Shown here one piece after another: positions 4,527-7,258 of a DNA stretch of 7,258 nucleotides. The position numbers and the translations under genes are program-made. Every line of letters starts with the position of its first letter. Within the stretch, counting starts at the first letter, position 1. The DNA is from Prevotellaceae bacterium (GTDB lineage Bacteria; Bacteroidota; Bacteroidia; Bacteroidales; UBA932): the NCBI GenBank assembly GCA_031254635.1, contig JAIRUB010000181.1:1-7258 (forward strand), in the 5' to 3' direction. The notes below the pieces were generated by a model. It made no database searches. It saw nothing but the letters and a program-made list of their open reading frames with translations, and was not told where the DNA came from.

Positions 4527-5843
4527 ATGAAAAAGTTAATTACAACCATACAAAATATTTTCAAGATTGAAGAACTGCGTAAAAGAATAATATATACTGT
4601 TCTTTTATTGTTGGTTTACCGCTTGGGGAGTTTCGTCGTGTTGCCGGGGATTGATCCCTTGCAATTGGCGAATTTGAAAGCGCAATCGGAAGGTGGATTG
4701 GTAGGCCTACTCAACCTTTTCTCAGGTGGTGCATTTGGTAATGCCTCTGTCTTTGCGTTGGGGATTATGCCTTATATCTCGGCCTCCATCGTTATCCAGT
4801 TGTTAGGAATGATGATACCTTACTTCCAACGCTTACAACGTGAAGGGGAAAGCGGACGCCGCAAGATGAACCAATTAACCCGTTATCTGACCATAATGAT
4901 TTTGGCTTTACAAGGGCCAGCTTATATAGCTAACTTACATGCCCAGATTCCCGAAACAGCCTTTATGTTGAGCGGACTTGGATACAATATATTTGCTACG
5001 CTGATTCTTATTGCAGGCACGATATTTGTGATGTGGTTAGGTGAACGTATTACTGACCGTGGTATTGGTAACGGAATTTCATTAGTTATTACTGTTGGTA
5101 TATTGGCACGCTTGCCCTTTGCCTTTGTTGCGGAAATAGGTTCCCGCTTCAATGAAACCACCGGTGGTATCTTGATGTTCGTAGTTGAAATTATCGTATT
5201 GTTCTTCATCTTTGCCGCAACCATTGCCTTGGTGCAGGGAACGCGCAGAATTCCCGTACAGTATGCTAAGCGTATCATCGGCAATAAACAATATGGCGGT
5301 GTGCGTCAGTATATTCCTTTGAAAATTAATGCTGCCGGCGTTATGCCTATCATCTTCGCCCAGGCATTGATGTTCATTCCTTTATTGCTTTCCGGATTTG
5401 ATGCTACCCGTGGTATAGCTGCTACCTTTGGCGACTACACCGGATTTTGGTACAACTTTACTTTCGGATTAATGGTTGTACTCTTCACTTATTTCTACAC
5501 AGCGGTAACGGTAAATCCGAACAATATGGCTGAGGAAATGAAGAAAAACGGAGGTTTCATTCCCGGTATAAAACCCGGTAAAAAAACAGTCGAATACCTT
5601 GATAATGTGATGTCACGCATCACATTACCAGGCTCTATTTTCCTGGCTTTTGTGGCTATTTTGCCCGCATTTGCTATGATATTAGGCGTAAGCAATCAAT
5701 TTGCTCAATTTTATGGTGGCACCTCCCTCCTTATTATGGTAGGCGTGGTGTTGGATACCTTACAGCAAATTGAAAGCCATTTGCTTAACCGTCACTATGA
5801 CGGATTAATGAAAACCGGACGCCTAAAGGGGCGTAACGGATAG
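4527..5843 (+). CDS. secY: Protein translocase subunit SecY
   Basis: SecY (438 residues, normal) is the channel of the SecYEG translocon in the inner membrane, passing or inserting unfolded proteins with SecA or the ribosome. Ten hydrophobic segments are visible, at roughly 20-40, 73-97, 117-138, 152-171, 180-200, 213-236, 268-290, 308-330, 364-386 and 395-412. The Gly-rich plug region is about 56-72. The SecY signature GERITDRGIGNGISL lies at 172-186, the cytoplasmic loop with RRIPVQYAKR at 240-249, and the loop with Asn-Gly-Gly-Phe-Ile-Pro-Gly-Ile-Lys-Pro-Gly at 341-351. The start is 8 nt after rplO with no SD sequence. Two hairpins occur inside the gene before segment nine and a larger one follows it. 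Confidence 0.99.
   Translation: MKKLITTIQNIFKIEELRKRIIYTVLLLLVYRLGSFVVLPGIDPLQLANLKAQSEGGLVGLLNLFSGGAFGNASVFALGIMPYISASIVIQLLGMMIPYFQRLQREGESGRRKMNQLTRYLTIMILALQGPAYIANLHAQIPETAFMLSGLGYNIFATLILIAGTIFVMWLGERITDRGIGNGISLVITVGILARLPFAFVAEIGSRFNETTGGILMFVVEIIVLFFIFAATIALVQGTRRIPVQYAKRIIGNKQYGGVRQYIPLKINAAGVMPIIFAQALMFIPLLLSGFDATRGIAATFGDYTGFWYNFTFGLMVVLFTYFYTAVTVNPNNMAEEMKKNGGFIPGIKPGKKTVEYLDNVMSRITLPGSIFLAFVAILPAFAMILGVSNQFAQFYGGTSLLIMVGVVLDTLQQIESHLLNRHYDGLMKTGRLKGRNG
5603..5627 (+). repeat. Perfect 10-bp hairpin inside secY
   Basis: TAATGTGATG (5603-5612) pairs with CATCACATTA (5618-5627) across a 5-nt loop. It covers codons 359-367, just before the ninth membrane segment. A 5-bp stem (5628-5632 with 5642-5646) follows immediately. 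The coding sequence is otherwise normal. Confidence 0.6.
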
Positions 5844-5845
5844 TA

Positions 5846-5893
5846 TCAGTATATAGTCCGGTAAGTTTATACTTGCTGAACACTATGTACTGA
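5846..5893 (+). repeat. Long hairpin filling the secY-map gap
   Basis: The outer stem has 12 bp (5846-5857 with 5882-5893, one G-U). The inner stem has 8 bp (5859-5866 with 5871-5878, two G-U) with a TTAT loop, and the two are joined by a 1-by-3 internal loop. It starts 2 nt after the secY stop and ends 17 nt before the map ATG. The sequence after it is AAAAAGTT, not a T-run, so it is unlikely to be a standard intrinsic terminator. It is more likely an mRNA-stabilising or processing structure. Confidence 0.7.
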
Positions 5894-5910
5894 AAAAGTT
5901 CTTTGGAAAA

Positions 5911-6681
5911 ATGATTGCGCTAAGAACCAACGAGGAAATCGCTCTGCTGAAAGAAAACGCGCTTTTAGTATCGAAAACCTTGGCGGAAGTCGGCAAACGA
6001 ATTCAACCCGGAGTAACAACTTTGGAGTTGGACAAATTGGCCGAAATCTTTATCCGCGACCATGGGGCAGAGCCGGCATTCTTAGGCTACGACGGGTTTC
6101 CCAACAGCCTATGTATATCGGTAAACGATGTGGTGGTCCATGGAATTCCTTCGGCGTATCGGCTTCAAGAGGGAGATATTGTGTCGATTGATTGTGGTAC
6201 GCGCTATAAGGGATATTACGGCGACTCGGCTTATACCTTTGCAGTAGGTGAAATTAGCTCGGCAGCAAAGCAATTGTTGCAGGTGACTAAAGAGTCGCTT
6301 TACAAAGGCATTGAGCAAGCCTTGGCTGGTAATCGGATTGGCGATATTGCCGCAGCAGTACAAGGCTATGCCGAGCAATTCGACTACGGAGTAGTTCGCA
6401 AAATGGTAGGGCATGGGATAGGCCGTAAGATGCACGAAGCCCCCGAAGTACCTAATTTTGGACGAAGAGGGCATGGAAAAGCACTAAAAGAAGGAATGGT
6501 GATTTGCATTGAGCCAATGATTAACGAAGGCACCAAAGAAGTGTACCTTGATGAAGATGGTTGGAGTTTGCATACCGAGGATAATAAACTGAGTGCTCAT
6601 TTTGAGTTGACGGTTTGTATCAGGAAGGGAAAGCCAGAGGTCTTGTCAACCTTTGAATATGTTGAATGGGAGAGTAAATGA
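5911..6681 (+). CDS. map: Methionine aminopeptidase, type I
   Basis: This cytosolic metalloenzyme removes the initiator Met from nascent proteins whose second residue is small, after deformylation. At 256 residues it has the size and pita-bread fold of bacterial type I enzymes, without an N-terminal zinc-finger extension. By alignment to the E. coli enzyme, the five metal ligands are D94 (in SIDCG), D105 (in YYGDSA), H168 (in GHGIGR), E201 (in CIEP) and E232 (in AHFEL). The catalytic histidines are H77 (in VVHGIP) and H175 (in KMHEAP). The gene follows secY by 67 nt, the arrangement expected when adk is absent from this position. The start has no SD sequence. Confidence 0.98.
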   Translation: MIALRTNEEIALLKENALLVSKTLAEVGKRIQPGVTTLELDKLAEIFIRDHGAEPAFLGYDGFPNSLCISVNDVVVHGIPSAYRLQEGDIVSIDCGTRYKGYYGDSAYTFAVGEISSAAKQLLQVTKESLYKGIEQALAGNRIGDIAAAVQGYAEQFDYGVVRKMVGHGIGRKMHEAPEVPNFGRRGHGKALKEGMVICIEPMINEGTKEVYLDEDGWSLHTEDNKLSAHFELTVCIRKGKPEVLSTFEYVEWESK

Positions 6682-6703
6682 GAAAAAAGAGAATAAGTAA
6701 ATA

Positions 6704-6735
6704 AATCTGTAAATTTGTAATTCTGTAAATTAAAA
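6704..6735 (+). repeat. Octamer-period repeat upstream of infA
   Basis: Four 8-nt units run in tandem: AATCTGTA, AATTTGTA, ATTCTGTA and AATTAAAA. The first three differ from a common form by one to three bases. The repeat ends 3 nt before the infA ATG and contains TAAATTTG (6710-6717), a match to the Bacteroidota -7 promoter element. Confidence 0.75.
6710..6717 (+). promoter_or_regulatory. Possible -7 promoter element upstream of infA
   Basis: TAAATTTG fits the Bacteroidota -7 consensus TAnnTTTG exactly. However, no TTTG or TTG -33 element lies 19-23 nt upstream, where the sequence is GA-rich, and the match falls inside an AT repeat. A transcript from here would have a leader of only about 15 nt. 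This is a weak candidate. Confidence 0.2.
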
Positions 6736-6738
6736 CTT

Positions 6739-6957
6739 ATGTCTAAACAGGCAGCTATAGAAAAAGAAGGCATTATTATTGAAGCATTGTCCAATGCCAT
6801 GTTCCGAGTAGAGTTGGATAATGGGCATATTATTATTGCCCATATTTCCGGCAAAATGCGCATGCACTATATCCGTATTTTACCAGGCGATAGGGTTCGC
6901 GTAGAGATGTCGCCCTATGATTTAACCAAGGGTCGCATATCATTTAGGCATAAATAG
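6739..6957 (+). CDS. infA: Translation initiation factor IF-1
   Basis: IF-1 (72 residues, exactly the usual length) is a single OB-fold (S1-like) protein. It occupies the 30S A site during initiation and helps IF-2 and IF-3 select the initiator tRNA and start codon. Conserved blocks are AMFRVELDNGH (20-30), AHISGKMR (34-41), YIRILPGD (44-51) and SPYDLTKGRI (58-67), closely matching the E. coli protein. The gene sits between map and rpmJ, as in other Bacteroidota. The start has no SD sequence; it follows an AT-rich spacer of octamer repeats. Confidence 0.99.
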   Translation: MSKQAAIEKEGIIIEALSNAMFRVELDNGHIIIAHISGKMRMHYIRILPGDRVRVEMSPYDLTKGRISFRHK

Positions 6958-7019
6958 AAAATCAATAAGAATGAAAGATTTGTTAAGATTGTAAAAGATA
7001 AATAAAAAAGAAAAAATAT

Positions 7020-7136
7020 ATGAAAATAAGAGCTTCAATTAAGAAACGCAGCGACGACTGCAAGATTGTAAAACGCAAGGGGCGTTTGTATGTTATTTGC
7101 AAGAAGAACCCTAAGTTCAAAATGCGCCAAGGTTAG
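7020..7136 (+). CDS. rpmJ: 50S ribosomal protein L36, degenerate zinc ribbon
   Basis: L36 is the smallest 50S protein (38 residues here, family length 37-38) and packs against 23S rRNA. The protein begins MKIRASIKK and ends in MRQG, with CKIVKRKGRLYVIC in the middle. In the zinc form the ligands are Cys11, Cys14, Cys27 and His33. Here the aligned residues are Ser11, Cys14, Cys27 and Phe33, so two of four are lost and normal zinc binding is unlikely. The ATG follows a very A-rich leader with no SD sequence, and rpsM follows after 37 nt, the conserved infA-rpmJ-rpsM order. Confidence 0.97.
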   Translation: MKIRASIKKRSDDCKIVKRKGRLYVICKKNPKFKMRQG

Positions 7137-7171
7137 ATAATAGATTATAAATTATAAATAATAGATCATAA
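7137..7171 (+). repeat. Heptamer-period repeat between rpmJ and rpsM
   Basis: Five 7-nt units in tandem start right after the rpmJ stop: ATAATAG, ATTATAA, ATTATAA, ATAATAG, ATCATAA. Seen another way, 7137-7150 and 7158-7171 are 14-nt direct repeats with one mismatch, spaced 21 nt apart. The repeat fills nearly all of the 37-nt gap and ends 2 nt before the rpsM ATG. Confidence 0.85.
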
Positions 7172-7173
7172 GT

Positions 7174-7258
7174 ATGGCACGTATAGCCGGGGTAGACTTA
7201 CCCAAAAACAAACGCGGGGAGATAGGCCTGACCTACATCTACGGCATTGGCCGCAGTA
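7174..7258 (+). CDS. rpsM: 30S ribosomal protein S13, 5' end only
   Basis: The first 28 codons of S13 are visible before the window ends. S13 lies in the 30S head and contacts L5 and P-site tRNA. The N-terminus MARIAGVDLP, followed by a basic Lys-Asn-Lys-Arg and the YIYGIGRS motif (21-28, start of the helix-hairpin-helix region), is diagnostic. The ATG is the natural start for the family and has no SD sequence. It is the first gene of the classical alpha operon, whose expected continuation (rpsK, rpsD, rpoA, rplQ) would lie beyond the window. Confidence 0.97.
   Translation, partial: MARIAGVDLPKNKRGEIGLTYIYGIGRS

Noticed and set aside
5862..5869. TAAGTTTA as a Bacteroidota -7 promoter element for map
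   Set aside because: It misses the final G of TAnnTTTG, has no -33 TTTG at the right distance, and is part of the secY-map stem.
5846..5893. Intrinsic terminator after secY
   Set aside because: The hairpin is long but AU-rich and lacks the following T-run; an A-run follows instead. It was kept as a hairpin only.
6109..6474. A 121-codon minus-strand frame opposite map
   Set aside because: It lies wholly within a well-conserved enzyme gene and has no recognisable domain or start context.
6971..6994. A 7-residue frame (MKDLLRL) between infA and rpmJ
   Set aside because: Too short and without a ribosome-binding site; such frames are expected by chance in this gap.

Overview
This window is a stretch of the conserved S10/spc/alpha ribosomal-protein supercluster, all on the + strand. 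It runs from the last 24 codons of rpsQ (S17) through rplN, rplX, rplE, rpsN, rpsH, rplF, rplR, rpsE, rpmD, rplO, secY, map, infA and rpmJ to the first 28 codons of rpsM (S13). No minus-strand gene, mobile element, CRISPR array, tRNA or rRNA is supported. The organism looks like a member of Bacteroidota, probably Bacteroidia. The reasons are the order secY-map-infA-rpmJ-rpsM with no adk, the zinc-independent 89-residue S14, the degenerate zinc ribbon of L36, the protein sequences themselves, and A-rich leaders without Shine-Dalgarno (SD) sequences at most starts. Genus-level placement is not possible by eye.

Layout. Positions 1-1649 are tightly packed: rpsQ-rplN 2 nt apart, rplN/rplX and rplX/rplE overlapping by one base (TAATG), rplE-rpsN 1 nt apart. 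A 114-nt gap with a long inverted repeat precedes rpsH, and a 44-nt heptamer-repeat gap precedes rplF. Then rplF, rplR, rpsE and rpmD follow at 11-15 nt spacing. A 63-nt gap precedes rplO, which is 8 nt from secY. From secY on the spacing is loose (67, 57, 62 and 37 nt), and most of these gaps carry a hairpin or a short-period AT repeat.

Function. The ribosomal proteins build the 50S (L14, L24, L5, L6, L18, L30, L15, L36) and 30S (S17, S14, S8, S5, S13) subunits. SecY is the protein-export channel, Map removes the initiator methionine from new chains, and IF-1 acts in initiation. The cluster thus links ribosome assembly, initiation, export and first-step protein maturation.

I see no new multi-gene system. 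The unusual material is in the details: an L30 nearly twice the usual length whose tail holds a degenerate 20-codon duplication and paired hairpins; a long unreported-looking hairpin filling the secY-map gap; a 22-bp imperfect inverted repeat starting at the rpsN stop codon; spacers made of 7- or 8-nt periodic AT repeats; SD sequences confined to closely spaced genes; and zinc-ligand loss in both S14 and L36.
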